Shown here one piece after another: positions 36,801 through 44,627 of a DNA stretch of 64,000 nucleotides. A program made the position numbers and the translations under genes. The notes beneath the pieces are model-generated. The model ran no database searches, was not told where the DNA came from, and worked only from the letters and a program-made list of their open reading frames with translations. Origin of the DNA: Sphingomonadales bacterium UBA656. Lineage in GTDB: Bacteria > Pseudomonadota > Alphaproteobacteria > Sphingomonadales > Sphingomonadaceae. The DNA is taken from NCBI GenBank assembly GCA_002299895.1, contig DBOC01000012.1, positions 19,777 to 83,776 on the forward strand, given 5' to 3'. The stretch's first letter is position 1; each line of letters begins with the position of its first letter.

Positions 36801-37028
36801 GATGCCAGAGATCGCAGTTTCGATGGGAAAGGTAATGCGCTGTTCGGCTTCAAGCGGTGAAAAGCCCTCCGCCTCGGTGTTAATCTGCACCTGAACATTG
36901 GTGATGTCGGGAACAGCGTCGATGGGAAGCTTGGTCGCGCTATAGACGCCGAGTGCGCAAAGCAGCGCGACGACAGCTAACACAAACCAGCGCTGGCGGA
37001 TGGAAAAGCCGATGATACGGGCAAGCAT
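33879..37028 (-). CDS. czcA: CzcA-type heavy-metal RND efflux pump
   Basis: 1049 residues. Typical RND layout: TM1 at the N-terminus, two large periplasmic loops and TM blocks near 340-540 and 870-1030. The TM4 signature LDFGLIVDGAVIIVEN, with its acidic proton-relay residues, identifies the heavy-metal (HME) class for divalent cations, rather than the CusA monovalent type. IPIDAVPDITNVQVQ-like sequence near the N-terminus fits the family. Trimer in the inner membrane, paired with CzcB and CzcC. Confidence 0.95.
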   Translation of the reverse strand: MLARIIGFSIRQRWFVLAVVALLCALGVYSATKLPIDAVPDITNVQVQINTEAEGFSPLEAEQRITFPIETAISGIPKLAYTRSISRYGLSQVTVVFEDGTDTYFARQLVNERIQSAKSQLPPGIEPQLGPLATGLGEIFMYAVEPKPGARKPDGSEYTPSDLRTLSDWVVRPQMRTIPGVAEVNTIGGYARQYHVTPNPQQLASLKLSLTDIVEALEANNANKGAGYVERAGEQILIRVPGQAKDEADLSQIIVATRGGVPIRIGDVAEVVIGSELRTGAATENGKEIVLGTIFMLTGENPRVVAQAAAERLEQATKSLPAGVVAHPLYDRTELVDRTIATVEKNLAEGALLVVVVLFLLLGNIRAALITAAVIPVAMLMTLTGMVQTRTSANLMSLGALDFGLIVDGAVIIVENCLRRLGEAQHRLGRLLDRDERFGLVASASAEVMKPSIFGVIIITVVYLPIFALTGIEGKTFHPMAITVVMALTAALILALTLVPAAIAQFVTGRLEEKENRVMSWLNRQYAPLLDATMKRGKLIIGGAVALVLLAGVGATRLGSEFIPNLDEGDIAMHALRIPGTSLSQAIKMQEALENRIRKFPEVERVFAKIGTADVATDPMPPSVADNFIMLKDRVQWPDPRKPRDQLIAELNKAVQQIPGNNYEFTQPVQMRMNELIAGVRSDVAVKLFGDDLDQLLESGGAVEEVVESIPGAEDVKIEQVTGLPVLAVTPKRDMLARYGINMSDVQDAVATATGGRAAGQVFEGDRRFDVVVRLPEELRTNVDALGSLPIPIGGDGAAGFVPLAQVADVELSVGPNQISRENGKRRAVITANVRGRDLGSFIAELRTKIDAEVTLPEGYYVEYGGTFEQLQSAATRLQIVVPLALLLIFGLLFTLFGSAKDAAIVFSGVPLALTGGVAALALRDIPMSISAGIGFIALSGVAVLNGVVMLSFIKDLRERGMDLDAAIREGALTRLRPVLMTALVASLGFVPMALNVGAGSEVQRPLASVVIGGILSSTILTLIVLPALYRLIHRREEQNEVIYKEAVA

Positions 37029-37043
37029 GTCAGTTATCCCCGA

Positions 37044-38282
37044 TCAATGGTCATGGCTCGCGCCGGACTTTTCGATGTCGGCGCGAATGAGAAAGGCTCC
37101 TTTGGCGGCATACGGCGTGCCGGGCTTGATGCCCGAAAGCACTTCGGTCCATTCGGGTGACTTGCGGCCGAGTTCCAACATGCGGACCTCGTAATCTTGG
37201 CCGTAATTGGCAAAGACCACCGTGAAGTCGCGGAAGCGTTGCAAGGCTTCGGTACGCACCGCCAGCGGCACCTGCACCGCGTTGATCGTCACACGGCCAC
37301 GAAGCGCCATGCCGGGACGCAACCGTCCCCCTCGATTGGGGACCGACGCCCGCACAAGCGCTGTGCCTGCTTCGGCATTGCCGTCGGGCAGATACTGGCC
37401 CAGCCGTGTCGCTGCGATTGCCGTGCCTTCCATCGTTTCGATCTGCACCGCCATACCGGGCTGGATTGCGCCCAAATCCTTGGGGAAGATGTTAAACACG
37501 ACCGTCGTCTGGGCTGGGTCGGTAATGACATAAAGTGCGCGGTCAAAGGTCACGTCGCCGGGGTTGCCATTGCGTTCGGCAACGACGCCGCTCACCGTCG
37601 AATAGACCGGATAGACTTGCAATGACTCGCTCGACTCGATCCGCGCCAGCAATTGACCGCATTTCACAGTGTCGCCGACCTGTTTTGTGACCGAAACAAT
37701 CCGCCCCGGAAACTGGCCGCGAATTTCGGATCGTGCGGTCGTCGCCAACTGGACTGTCCCATACAGCTCGCGCGTCTCACCGATGGTCGCCGGCCCCACA
37801 GTTTCAATCTCGATGCCACCCGCCTTGGCGGCATCAGCGGTGATCCGAGTGCGCCCTTCGGGGCTGGCATAACGCCAGACATGGCGCTTGCCGCTCTCGA
37901 CCGCGACAACCTCGACATCGAAACTATGCGGTTCCTCGACAACGCCCTGACCGGTCAAATAATCCTTCTCGGCCTTGAACGGGAAGGTGTTGACTTCACC
38001 GCCCAGCCGCTTGAGCGTCACCGTCAATTGCACGGTCTTGGCATCGACTGGCTTGCCGTCCTTGGTCGGATAGACCCGGAACTGCGGCGGCACACCGTCC
38101 TCGAATATGGTCATTTCAACCGCGAAGTCGCCATCCTTCAAAAGTCGGCCGTTGTGCGGCCCTTTCGCTGGTTCGCCTTCCTCGCCATGCTCCTCGGCGG
38201 GTTCGCTGCTGCTGCCGCAGGCTGCCAAAGGCGCGATAATAAAAAGCGCGACTGCAAGCCGCTTGATGATGGTCTTTTTCAT
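37044..38282 (-). CDS. czcB: CzcB-type periplasmic adaptor (HlyD/MFP family), lipoprotein
   Basis: 412 residues. Signal sequence with lipobox LAAC (Cys at about 22), so lipid-anchored. An acidic linker (EEHGEEGEPAKG) precedes an extra N-terminal domain containing GPHNGRLLKDGDFAVEM, found in many Czc adaptors. Barrel-sandwich and beta-barrel segments follow (RGQFPGRIVSVTKQVGDTVK, VEALQRF-like region). Ends in a possible metal-binding SHDH. ATGA overlap with the czcC stop; 15 bp to czcA. Confidence 0.93.
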   Translation of the reverse strand: MKKTIIKRLAVALFIIAPLAACGSSSEPAEEHGEEGEPAKGPHNGRLLKDGDFAVEMTIFEDGVPPQFRVYPTKDGKPVDAKTVQLTVTLKRLGGEVNTFPFKAEKDYLTGQGVVEEPHSFDVEVVAVESGKRHVWRYASPEGRTRITADAAKAGGIEIETVGPATIGETRELYGTVQLATTARSEIRGQFPGRIVSVTKQVGDTVKCGQLLARIESSESLQVYPVYSTVSGVVAERNGNPGDVTFDRALYVITDPAQTTVVFNIFPKDLGAIQPGMAVQIETMEGTAIAATRLGQYLPDGNAEAGTALVRASVPNRGGRLRPGMALRGRVTINAVQVPLAVRTEALQRFRDFTVVFANYGQDYEVRMLELGRKSPEWTEVLSGIKPGTPYAAKGAFLIRADIEKSGASHDH

Positions 38283-39517
38283 GGATTAGTCCCCCTGTCG
38301 GCAGCGGCGTCAAAGCGTCCGGTCAGCCGGTCAATTTCTGTTTGAAGGTCACGGTAGCGGATAACGGCATCGAGCCATTCGGCCTGTGCTTCCACAATGG
38401 CATCAGCGGCACCCTGCATATCGCGGAACGTGAAGCCGCCGCGTGCATAACCATCGCGCACTTGGCGGAGTGCCTTGGTCGTCTGAGGATAGACCTCCCG
38501 AACGATGGCATCGGCACGCGTACGGGCAGCGTCGGCTTCGGCACCAAGACTGGCCAGACGGCGGAGCCGGTCGAGCCGCTCGGCCTCGGCGGTTAGTTCG
38601 ATCCGCAGCTTTTCAGCCTGCGCCTTGGCGATATTGCCCTGGTTACGGTCGAAGCGTCCCAAAGGAATCGTAATACCCGCAACCAGCGCCACATCATTGG
38701 TGCCACGCAGGAAGCGCGCGCCTCCATTGACGGAGTAGTCAGGTCGCGCCCGCGTCTGTTCCAATATCACTGCTGCCGACGCTCGCGCGACCTCGGACTG
38801 TGCGAGTTCCGCATCGGCTATCGCTAGTTCCCTCGCTGCCGGGATGCCCGACAAAACCTCGCCGACCGTGTCGACATCCTCAGGCCGACCGTTCCAATAT
38901 GCGGCAAGCGCCGCGCTCGCTCCCTGCTGACGAGCCTGAGCTTCGGTCAGATTAAGGCGCGCTTGCGTGACCCGCGCCGACGCGCTCGTCTCGACGAACA
39001 GCGGATCTTTATATCCGCGCACGCGGCGTAAAGCCTCGCGCTGCATTTCAACTTCGACGCCTAACCGGGTCTCTGCGATCTCAACGACATAGCCTGCGAT
39101 CACAACATCGAGAAACGCACGCTGGACGGCGCTGACAAGTTCAAGCCGTGCGACCCGCGACGATGCTTCGGCAACGCCGATGTCACGTTCTGCATAGGCA
39201 ACACGCGCGTCCCGTTTTCCGCCGCGCTCAATCGTCTGGCTATAGGTGCCAGTGATCTCGGCTTGGCCAAAGACATTATAGGGTCCGCTGCCGACAAGGT
39301 TTTCGCCCTCGACGGTGACGGTTGGGTTGGGGCGGACGCCCGCTTGGACACGGCCAGCTTGTGCGGCAGCGACCGCCGCCTCATTGGCGCGGATCGACGG
39401 CGCGGCCTCAATGGCCTTGGCAATGGCCTCATCCAGCGTGATCGGCTCCGCAAAGGCAGCCGTAGCCGGAAAGGCCAGCGCCGCCGCCAGCAAGGCGGTG
39501 CGCAATTTGGGAAACAT
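38279..39517 (-). CDS. czcC: CzcC-type outer-membrane efflux protein (TolC family)
   Basis: 412 residues. Signal peptide ending AFA, then ITLDEAIAKAIEAAPSIRAN, the TolC-family repeat start, and a second OEP repeat beginning in the middle (ASAAVILEQTRARPDYSVNG). Long helical hairpin regions with alternating charged residues. Completes the tripartite CzcCBA pump. Order czcC-czcB-czcA-czcD with overlapping or tightly spaced genes implies one transcript. Confidence 0.93.
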   Translation of the reverse strand: MFPKLRTALLAAALAFPATAAFAEPITLDEAIAKAIEAAPSIRANEAAVAAAQAGRVQAGVRPNPTVTVEGENLVGSGPYNVFGQAEITGTYSQTIERGGKRDARVAYAERDIGVAEASSRVARLELVSAVQRAFLDVVIAGYVVEIAETRLGVEVEMQREALRRVRGYKDPLFVETSASARVTQARLNLTEAQARQQGASAALAAYWNGRPEDVDTVGEVLSGIPAARELAIADAELAQSEVARASAAVILEQTRARPDYSVNGGARFLRGTNDVALVAGITIPLGRFDRNQGNIAKAQAEKLRIELTAEAERLDRLRRLASLGAEADAARTRADAIVREVYPQTTKALRQVRDGYARGGFTFRDMQGAADAIVEAQAEWLDAVIRYRDLQTEIDRLTGRFDAAADRGTNP

Positions 39518-39583
39518 ATTAAAACTCCTGAACCGGATGACACGTTAAAGGGTTGGGCGCGAGGCCCGCCCTAACGGCGCGGT

Positions 39584-39967
39584 TCAGGCAGAGGGTGGTT
39601 CAGTGGGGGGTGCCTGACTGAAAGAGGTCAGCGGGTTTGCACGGTGGAACGACAAGAGCGCCTTCGTGGAGGCCGCAACAAGCGCAATGTCAGTCGTGCG
39701 GGCGTCGAGCGCGGTCGGGCAGTGATGATGAAGGCTGTCACCCGCGCCTTCATGTGAGGGTGCTTCGTCGCCGTGATAGTCGGACATCGCGTCATGACCA
39801 AAGCTAACGCCGCGTTCTGTGTGATGGCTTGCCGGTTCCTCATGTGCGACCGCAGGCGCATGGATCGTGCTCGCGACAAGCGCGAAAACAAGAATCATGC
39901 GGGCGAACAAAACCTTCACTAGCCTTCGCTTAGTCGTAGCTCCCGGTTTGGGCAAATAGTTCGTCAT
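39584..39967 (-). CDS. Small His-rich exported protein of the czc locus
   Basis: 127 residues. One hydrophobic N-terminal helix (VLFARMILVFALVASTIHA) acts as a signal or anchor, followed by a His-rich stretch (HEEPASHHTER, HDAMSDYHGDEAPSHEG, LHHHC) suited to metal binding, and a Pro-rich C-terminus. No named domain recognised. It sits between the DUF3703 fusion gene (4-bp overlap) and czcC (66 bp), so a periplasmic metal buffer is a reasonable guess. Confidence 0.7.
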   Translation of the reverse strand: MTNYLPKPGATTKRRLVKVLFARMILVFALVASTIHAPAVAHEEPASHHTERGVSFGHDAMSDYHGDEAPSHEGAGDSLHHHCPTALDARTTDIALVAASTKALLSFHRANPLTSFSQAPPTEPPSA

Positions 39968-40758
39968 TCGGAAGGGGCTTCGATTGCACGGCGCAGGTCG
40001 TCGGGAACAGGCATCGGTTGAAAAGCGCTGACATTCGAGCGCCCGGTATTGCCGACAGGGATGCGTCCGGTCAGCGAACCAAGCGGCGCGAGGGCGAGCC
40101 GGACGATTTGCCCCGCCGTCTCACGCCAGTCGCGTTGTTCGACCGCAAAGCCGAGCATCGACACATGACTGGCAAGATGCAGCCCCAAATGCGGCTGCGA
40201 CACAATGTGCGCCCTTTCAAGGTGCAGCCATGCAACGTCGATTTCGCCAGAGCCGCGCGCGGCGTGAAATAAGGCCAGTTCATCCGCGATGACGCGGCGC
40301 ATAGGCAGCGTCCGCGCAAGCCGGCGCCATCGCTGCTGCCTGTGCCGATAGAACATCTGGGCAAACCCCCAAATGAACGGGGTCAATATTCCGGCGGAAA
40401 TTTCGACGTCATCGTTATAATGCGTGCCGCCATCGGCATCCGGCGTAATCGTAATCCAATGGTCCCACTTGGAAATAAGCGCACTGTAGCCATTGTCGCG
40501 CAACCGCTTTGGCCATTCGCCAATTTCAGGCTCGTGGAGCGAAGTCACGATCCATTGCGTTCCGAAAGGTATGAACCCAAACAGGCGCAACTTGACCTGA
40601 TAGCGCCCACCAGGCCGGAATGCGTCGAGCGAGGTTTCGCCGACAGGAATGAAGCGCAGCATCGGCCAAGCAATATGTTGCAACAGGGGTGCAGTCTGAA
40701 CCTCGGCCCAAACTGTCGCGGGTGGCAGGTCGATCCTTGTTGAGCGTAAAACTTTCAC
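39964..40758 (-). CDS. SRPBCC-like domain fused to a DUF3703 domain
   Basis: 264 residues. The first ~150 residues resemble a START/SRPBCC lipid-binding fold (MKVLRSTRIDLPPATVWAEV, a typical first strand and helix). The last ~110 match DUF3703: AWLHLERAHIVSQPHLGLH, then LAPLGSLTGRIPVGNTGRSN and VSAFQPMPVPDDLR. DUF3703 proteins are usually separate and found with metal efflux genes. Overlaps both neighbours by 4 bp, so it is part of the czc transcript. Function unknown. Confidence 0.7.
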   Translation of the reverse strand: MKVLRSTRIDLPPATVWAEVQTAPLLQHIAWPMLRFIPVGETSLDAFRPGGRYQVKLRLFGFIPFGTQWIVTSLHEPEIGEWPKRLRDNGYSALISKWDHWITITPDADGGTHYNDDVEISAGILTPFIWGFAQMFYRHRQQRWRRLARTLPMRRVIADELALFHAARGSGEIDVAWLHLERAHIVSQPHLGLHLASHVSMLGFAVEQRDWRETAGQIVRLALAPLGSLTGRIPVGNTGRSNVSAFQPMPVPDDLRRAIEAPSE

Positions 40759-41381
40759 GCCGCAACTGTCCGCAATTCGGCGTTCGCCTGCCGGAACACC
40801 TGAACGCCGCCAGTAAGAGCAAGCCCCGCCATGATCGCGGCTACCATCAGGTCAGGCCATGCGCTGCCGGTCCCAAAAACGCCAAGCGCTGCCATCATCA
40901 CCGCGACATTGCCGATGGCGTCGTTACGCGAGCAGATCCAGACCGAGCGCATATTCGCATCGCCGGTGCGGTAGCGATAGAGCAACAACGCGACCCCGAC
41001 ATTGGCGGCAAGCGCCAGCGCGCCGATAGCACCCATCATGGCCGGGTCAGGCGCGGTGCCGTTCACGAACGCGAGAACTGCGCTCCCGAACACCCAGGCT
41101 GCAAAGCCGAGCATGAACAGCGATTTAACCAGCGCTGCGCGCGCACGCCATGCCAACGCTGCCCCTACAACAGCGAGGCTGACCGCATAATTGGCAGCAT
41201 CGCCAAGAAAGTCGAGCGCGTCGGCTTGAAGCGCGCGGCTGTCTGCCGCCGCGCCTGCACCCATTTCAACGAGGAACATGGCGGCATTGACGATCAGCGC
41301 AATCCAAAGAATGCGCCGCCAACGCGGATCGGCCTTGGCCGTTTGGCTTCCGCAGGCGCTCTCGCAACAACTGTCCGCCAT
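40755..41381 (-). CDS. Small cation diffusion facilitator-type transporter
   Basis: 208 residues with five or six hydrophobic segments, shorter than CzcD and lacking its cytoplasmic domain. Cys-rich N-terminus (DSCCESACGSQ) may bind metal. CDF metal-site residues are visible in LQADALDFLGDAANYAVS and CSRNDAIGNVAV (D-x3-D type). First gene of the long minus-strand operon that continues through czcD. Its promoter contains a MerR-type operator (41418-41448) controlled by the divergent regulator. Confidence 0.83.
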   Translation of the reverse strand: MADSCCESACGSQTAKADPRWRRILWIALIVNAAMFLVEMGAGAAADSRALQADALDFLGDAANYAVSLAVVGAALAWRARAALVKSLFMLGFAAWVFGSAVLAFVNGTAPDPAMMGAIGALALAANVGVALLLYRYRTGDANMRSVWICSRNDAIGNVAVMMAALGVFGTGSAWPDLMVAAIMAGLALTGGVQVFRQANAELRTVAA

Positions 41382-41417
41382 TCAACATCCTTCTCGACAA
41401 ATCCTGAGTCGGACATC

Positions 41418-41448
41418 TATCTACACCCTGTAGCAACTACAGGGTCAA
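41418..41448 (-). promoter_or_regulatory. MerR-type promoter/operator for the czc operon
   Basis: On the minus strand, -35 TTGACC and -10 TAGATA are separated by 19 bp. The spacer holds the dyad ACCCTGTAG-TTG-CTACAGGGT orientation-symmetric repeat (41425-41445). The overlong spacer is diagnostic of promoters activated by MerR-family regulators. Confidence 0.85.
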
Positions 41449-41451
41449 GCG

Positions 41452-41865
41452 ATGAAAATTGGTGAACTGGCAAACGCGACCGCGACCAACGTAGAGACGG
41501 TGCGATATTACGAGAAAATCAGCCTTCTTGCGCCGCCTGCGCGCAGCGCGTCAAACTACCGCAGCTATAGTAACGAACATCTGGCCCGCCTGTCATTCAT
41601 TCGCCGCGCGCGTGATCTGGGTTTCGCACTGGAGGCAGTGCGGGAATTGCTCACGTTGTCGGATGACACTGGCCAAAGTTGCGAAGCAGTGGACCAGATT
41701 GCCAGTGCCCACTTGGCCGAAGTCGAACGCAAGATCGATGACCTTTCGGCTTTACGAAGCGAGCTGACCCGCGTGATAGGAAGTTGCCGCCACGGCACTA
41801 TCGCCGATTGCAAGATCATTGAAAGCCTCGCGTCCACCCCACAGCTTAAAGGAGCCGCCCAATGA
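41452..41865 (+). CDS. MerR-family metal-responsive regulator (CadR/PbrR-like)
   Basis: 137 residues. N-terminal winged HTH: MKIGELANATATNVETVRYY then EKISLLAPPARSASNYRSYS; dimerisation helix; metal loop with Cys near 77 (GQSCEAV) and the pair C-RHGTIAD-C near the C-terminus. Three such cysteines are the pattern of CadR/PbrR sensors for Cd, Pb or Zn. Starts 6 bp from the operator dyad and is divergent from the cation transporter it likely controls. Its stop overlaps the next gene. Confidence 0.9.
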   Translation: MKIGELANATATNVETVRYYEKISLLAPPARSASNYRSYSNEHLARLSFIRRARDLGFALEAVRELLTLSDDTGQSCEAVDQIASAHLAEVERKIDDLSALRSELTRVIGSCRHGTIADCKIIESLASTPQLKGAAQ

Positions 41866-42212
41866 CATATCTGCTCATCAAGGCGGTGTTGTCTGCCGTC
41901 ATAATCGTCGCCGTGTCCGAAATCGCCCGCCGCAATGCTGGAATGGGTGCGTTACTGGCGTCCTTGCCGCTGATTTCCGTGATGGGCATGATCTGGCTAT
42001 GGCGCGACACCCAAGACGTAGACCGGATGGCCGCGCACGCACAGGCAACCTTCTGGTATGTGCTGCCATCGCTGCCGATGTTTCTGATAATCCCGTTGCT
42101 TCTCAAACGCGGCGTCTATTTTTGGCCCGCACTGGCCGCAGGATGCGTGCTGACTATTTTGCTATATGTTGGTATGACCGCAGTGTTAGCGCGCTTCGGT
42201 GTAAACCTATGA
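41862..42212 (+). CDS. DUF3147-family membrane protein
   Basis: 116 residues with four hydrophobic segments (for example LIKAVLSAVIIVAVSEIARR and GALLASLPLISVMGMIWLW), matching the DUF3147 pattern. Small multi-pass inner-membrane protein of unknown role that often accompanies metal-resistance regulators. Coupled by 4-bp overlaps to the merR-like gene before it and the YnfA-like gene after it. Confidence 0.75.
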   Translation: MTYLLIKAVLSAVIIVAVSEIARRNAGMGALLASLPLISVMGMIWLWRDTQDVDRMAAHAQATFWYVLPSLPMFLIIPLLLKRGVYFWPALAAGCVLTILLYVGMTAVLARFGVNL

Positions 42213-42535
42213 AACAGCTTTTCATCTACGGCGCGGCGGCGCTTGCCGAAATTGGTGGCTGCTTTGCCTTTTGGGCTTGGCTTCGAATGGATAAGTCGCC
42301 CATTTGGCTCATCCCCGGCATGTTGTCGCTTGCGCTGTTCGCTTGGCTGCTCACTTTGAGCGATGCCGTTGCAGCGGGACGCACTTATGCTGCTTACGGT
42401 GGTATTTACATTCTGGCGTCACTCTTTTGGCTTTGGGCAGTCGAAGATATGCGTCCAGATCGTTGGGATGCCATTGGCGCGACGATTTGCTTATTGGGTG
42501 CTGCAATTATCCTTTACGGTCCGGGACGAACATGA
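42209..42535 (+). CDS. YnfA/UPF0060-family small membrane protein
   Basis: 108 residues, four TM segments. AALAEIGGCFAFWAWLR and GRTYAAYGGIYILASLFWLW are the family hallmarks. YnfA relates to small multidrug-resistance transporters, though its substrate is uncertain. ATG overlaps the preceding stop. Third gene in a MerR-led plus-strand operon. Confidence 0.88.
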   Translation: MKQLFIYGAAALAEIGGCFAFWAWLRMDKSPIWLIPGMLSLALFAWLLTLSDAVAAGRTYAAYGGIYILASLFWLWAVEDMRPDRWDAIGATICLLGAAIILYGPGRT

Positions 42536-42546
42536 AGGTTGAATAA

Positions 42547-43164
42547 ATGACAGATGCGCGCACCGACCATTGGGAAAATGTCTACACGACCAAAGCCGAT
42601 GATAGCGTGAGTTGGTTTGAGCAATCGCCTGCATGCTCGCTTGAATTGATCGCGGCCACCGGCATTAAGAGCGCGTCGGTCATCGACATTGGTGGCGGCG
42701 CGTCGAGACTGGTTGATGCACTTGTTGCTAACGGTCACAATCATGTGTCGGTGCTAGACCTGTCGGCCCATGCGCTAGATATAGCCAAATCAAGGATGGG
42801 TAATGACTCTGGATCGGTTGAATGGATAGTCGGCGATGTGACTGCATGGAAACCCGCCAGCCAATATGACATCTGGCATGACCGTGCTGCATTTCATTTT
42901 CTGAACGCGCCAAAAGATCAGGCCGCTTATGCGAATACCTTACATGCCGCGCTCAAAACGGGTGGTTTTGCTATCATCGGCACGTTCGCGCTCGATGGCC
43001 CCGAAAAGTGCAGTGGCCTCCCCGTTACCCGACACGATGCCGCAAGCATCGCGCGCGTGCTGGGACCGAACTTTGCGTTAATTGACGAGCGGCGCTACGA
43101 CCACGTCACACCGGGCGGCAATGTTCAGAAATTCCAGTTCAGCACATTCCTAAAGGTCGGGTGA
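42547..43164 (+). CDS. Class I SAM-dependent methyltransferase
   Basis: 205 residues. Motif I VIDIGGGASRLVDALVANG, motif II acidic VLDLSAHALDIA, then WIVGDVTAW and HDRAAFHFL. The start DHWENVYTTKADDSVSWFEQ and end VQKFQFSTFLKV resemble a group near tellurite/thiopurine-type methyltransferases often found with metal-resistance genes. Last gene of the plus-strand operon, convergent with the copper genes. Substrate unknown. Confidence 0.85.
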   Translation: MTDARTDHWENVYTTKADDSVSWFEQSPACSLELIAATGIKSASVIDIGGGASRLVDALVANGHNHVSVLDLSAHALDIAKSRMGNDSGSVEWIVGDVTAWKPASQYDIWHDRAAFHFLNAPKDQAAYANTLHAALKTGGFAIIGTFALDGPEKCSGLPVTRHDAASIARVLGPNFALIDERRYDHVTPGGNVQKFQFSTFLKVG

Positions 43165-43227
43165 GGCTATTTGCGCAAATAGCTCTTGTGCCCGATCCAT
43201 CGACCGGGCACCTTTATCGCCAATCAT

Positions 43228-43374
43228 TCATTCGTCGCAACAATCCATCGCCTGTTCACAGCAGGCGTCGAGTGCAGCGCAGCAGGCCGCAACCGTATCG
43301 GCAACCGCCGGAGCAGCGAATGCTGCGGGCGTGATGAAGAAAACGGCGATAGCCGCTGCATAATATTTGGTCAT
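43228..43374 (-). CDS. Very small exported Cys-rich peptide
   Basis: 48 residues. A signal peptide (MTKYYAAAIAVFFITPAAFA) is followed by a 28-residue mature part with three CC pairs (VAACCAALDACCEQAMDCC) spaced six and eight residues apart. Such a peptide could bind Cu(I) or another soft metal in the periplasm. GGAGAC lies just before the ATG. It follows the DUF411 gene in the same direction and is likely the last gene of the copper operon. Confidence 0.65.
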   Translation of the reverse strand: MTKYYAAAIAVFFITPAAFAAPAVADTVAACCAALDACCEQAMDCCDE

Positions 43375-43462
43375 GATAGTCTCCATTGAGTAGCCGGGAT
43401 GTCATCGTATTATGACGACCCTCGGCCCTTGTTCGACTATCCAGCGCCAATGGTTACACCGC

Positions 43463-43891
43463 TTAGTGTCGGGCAAATATGCTCGTCTTGCCGGAACCAA
43501 AGGCGATGACATTGTAATGGTCCGCCGGATGGCCGGGTGCTTCCATGCCCGGTGACCCCAGCGGCATACCTGCAACGGCCAGCCCGCGAACACCTTTGGT
43601 TTTGGCGGCGAGCAAGCGCTTCATATCGGTCACCGGCACATGGCCCTCGAAAGCTATTCCGTCGATGATTGCGGTGTGGCACGAAGCCAGACTGGCAGGC
43701 ATACCGAGACTTTTGTGGATTGCGGCACGGTTGGCATCATCGACAATCTTGACCGCGCGACCGAATTGCTGGCGCACTTGTGCCGCCCATTTTTCGCAAC
43801 ATCCGCAACCGGGGTCGCGGTGCATTACGATGTCATTTGCCGCCATTGCCGATGTCGACAACATGGCGAGCGCAAGGATCAGTTTTTTCAT
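43463..43891 (-). CDS. DUF411 metal-binding periplasmic protein
   Basis: 142 residues. Signal peptide MKKLILALAMLSTSAMA, then MHRDPGCGCCEKWAAQVR, the DUF411 metal-site signature, and SLGMPASLASCHTAIIDG and GHVPVTDMKRLL. DUF411 proteins occur in copper-resistance loci and are thought to bind copper. ATG 43891 was preferred to an upstream start since it begins a clean signal peptide. Confidence 0.88.
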   Translation of the reverse strand: MKKLILALAMLSTSAMAANDIVMHRDPGCGCCEKWAAQVRQQFGRAVKIVDDANRAAIHKSLGMPASLASCHTAIIDGIAFEGHVPVTDMKRLLAAKTKGVRGLAVAGMPLGSPGMEAPGHPADHYNVIAFGSGKTSIFARH

Positions 43892-43958
43892 GGGCAAACT
43901 CCGTAATTTCGATGCAGGAATGTTCGGGAGCAACAAAGCCGCCCCCGAACATTATCGC

Positions 43959-44159
43959 TTATTTGGTTTTCATATCGCCCATGTCATGGCCTTCATGGCC
44001 TGACTTCTCGGCATCCTTGGCTTCGTCCTCGCAACAAGCCATTTTGCCATCCTCGCCCTTTTTGCAGCAGCATTCCTTCTTAGGTGAAGGAGGCTCTGCT
44101 GCAAAGGCAGCACCGGATAGAGTTAGCGCAACTGCGCCGATTAGTATCTTCATTTTCAT
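43959..44159 (-). CDS. Small exported Cys/His-rich protein
   Basis: 66 residues. Signal peptide MKMKILIGAVALTLSGAAFA, then a mature segment rich in metal ligands: KKECCCKKGEDGKMACCEDE and HEGHDMGDM. GGAG is six bases before the ATG at 44159. No named family recognised. Position among cop genes points to periplasmic copper buffering. Confidence 0.75.
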   Translation of the reverse strand: MKMKILIGAVALTLSGAAFAAEPPSPKKECCCKKGEDGKMACCEDEAKDAEKSGHEGHDMGDMKTK

Positions 44160-44194
44160 AATAATCTCCATGTTCTTGTTTGACTGAAAAGTAT

Positions 44195-44569
44195 TCAGCC
44201 AAACCGTGGAGGCGGCGTTTGCGGGATGGCGTTTATTCCAACTGACAATGGCTCTAGTTCTAGCAAATATTTCAGCGAATGGAGCACTATATGGTAATTT
44301 TGGGCAGTCGCTGCTTTAAATAAAACAGAACAGCTGAGGTGACACATACCATTTTGCCGCTCATCCGAATGATGGGGCGGAGCAGATTTCTCAGGGCCGA
44401 CCAGATTGGCTTCCATATCTGTGCAATTTTCCATCATTCGGCTTTGCGCGACGGGCTGGGCATCCGATGAAAAACAATTCGCCTCGGAACGCCCTGCAAC
44501 CATAATCATTGTCAGTGCCAACAGCGTGTTGATGACAGACATTAACCGAGGGCGACGAAATAAATTCAC
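44195..44569 (-). CDS. Hypothetical exported protein of the copper locus
   Basis: 124 residues. Basic N-terminus and hydrophobic segment (MSVINTLLALTMIMVAGR), then a polar region with His, Cys and Met (SAPPHHSDERQNGMCHLSC). Starts at GTG, with an in-frame ATG at 44542 that would still leave a signal peptide; neither has an obvious Shine-Dalgarno. Shape resembles small metal-locus proteins related to DUF2946, but I do not assign a family. Confidence 0.6.
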   Translation of the reverse strand: MNLFRRPRLMSVINTLLALTMIMVAGRSEANCFSSDAQPVAQSRMMENCTDMEANLVGPEKSAPPHHSDERQNGMCHLSCSVLFKAATAQNYHIVLHSLKYLLELEPLSVGINAIPQTPPPRFG

Positions 44570-44627
44570 GATTTAGAATAGCTCAACGCCCGCTTCAAAA
44601 CAACATTGAGGTCGCTAATCCAACATT

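Noticed and set aside
40689..41465. 258-codon plus-strand frame opposite the cation transporter
   Set aside because: Antisense to a gene with recognisable domains; no ribosome-binding site.
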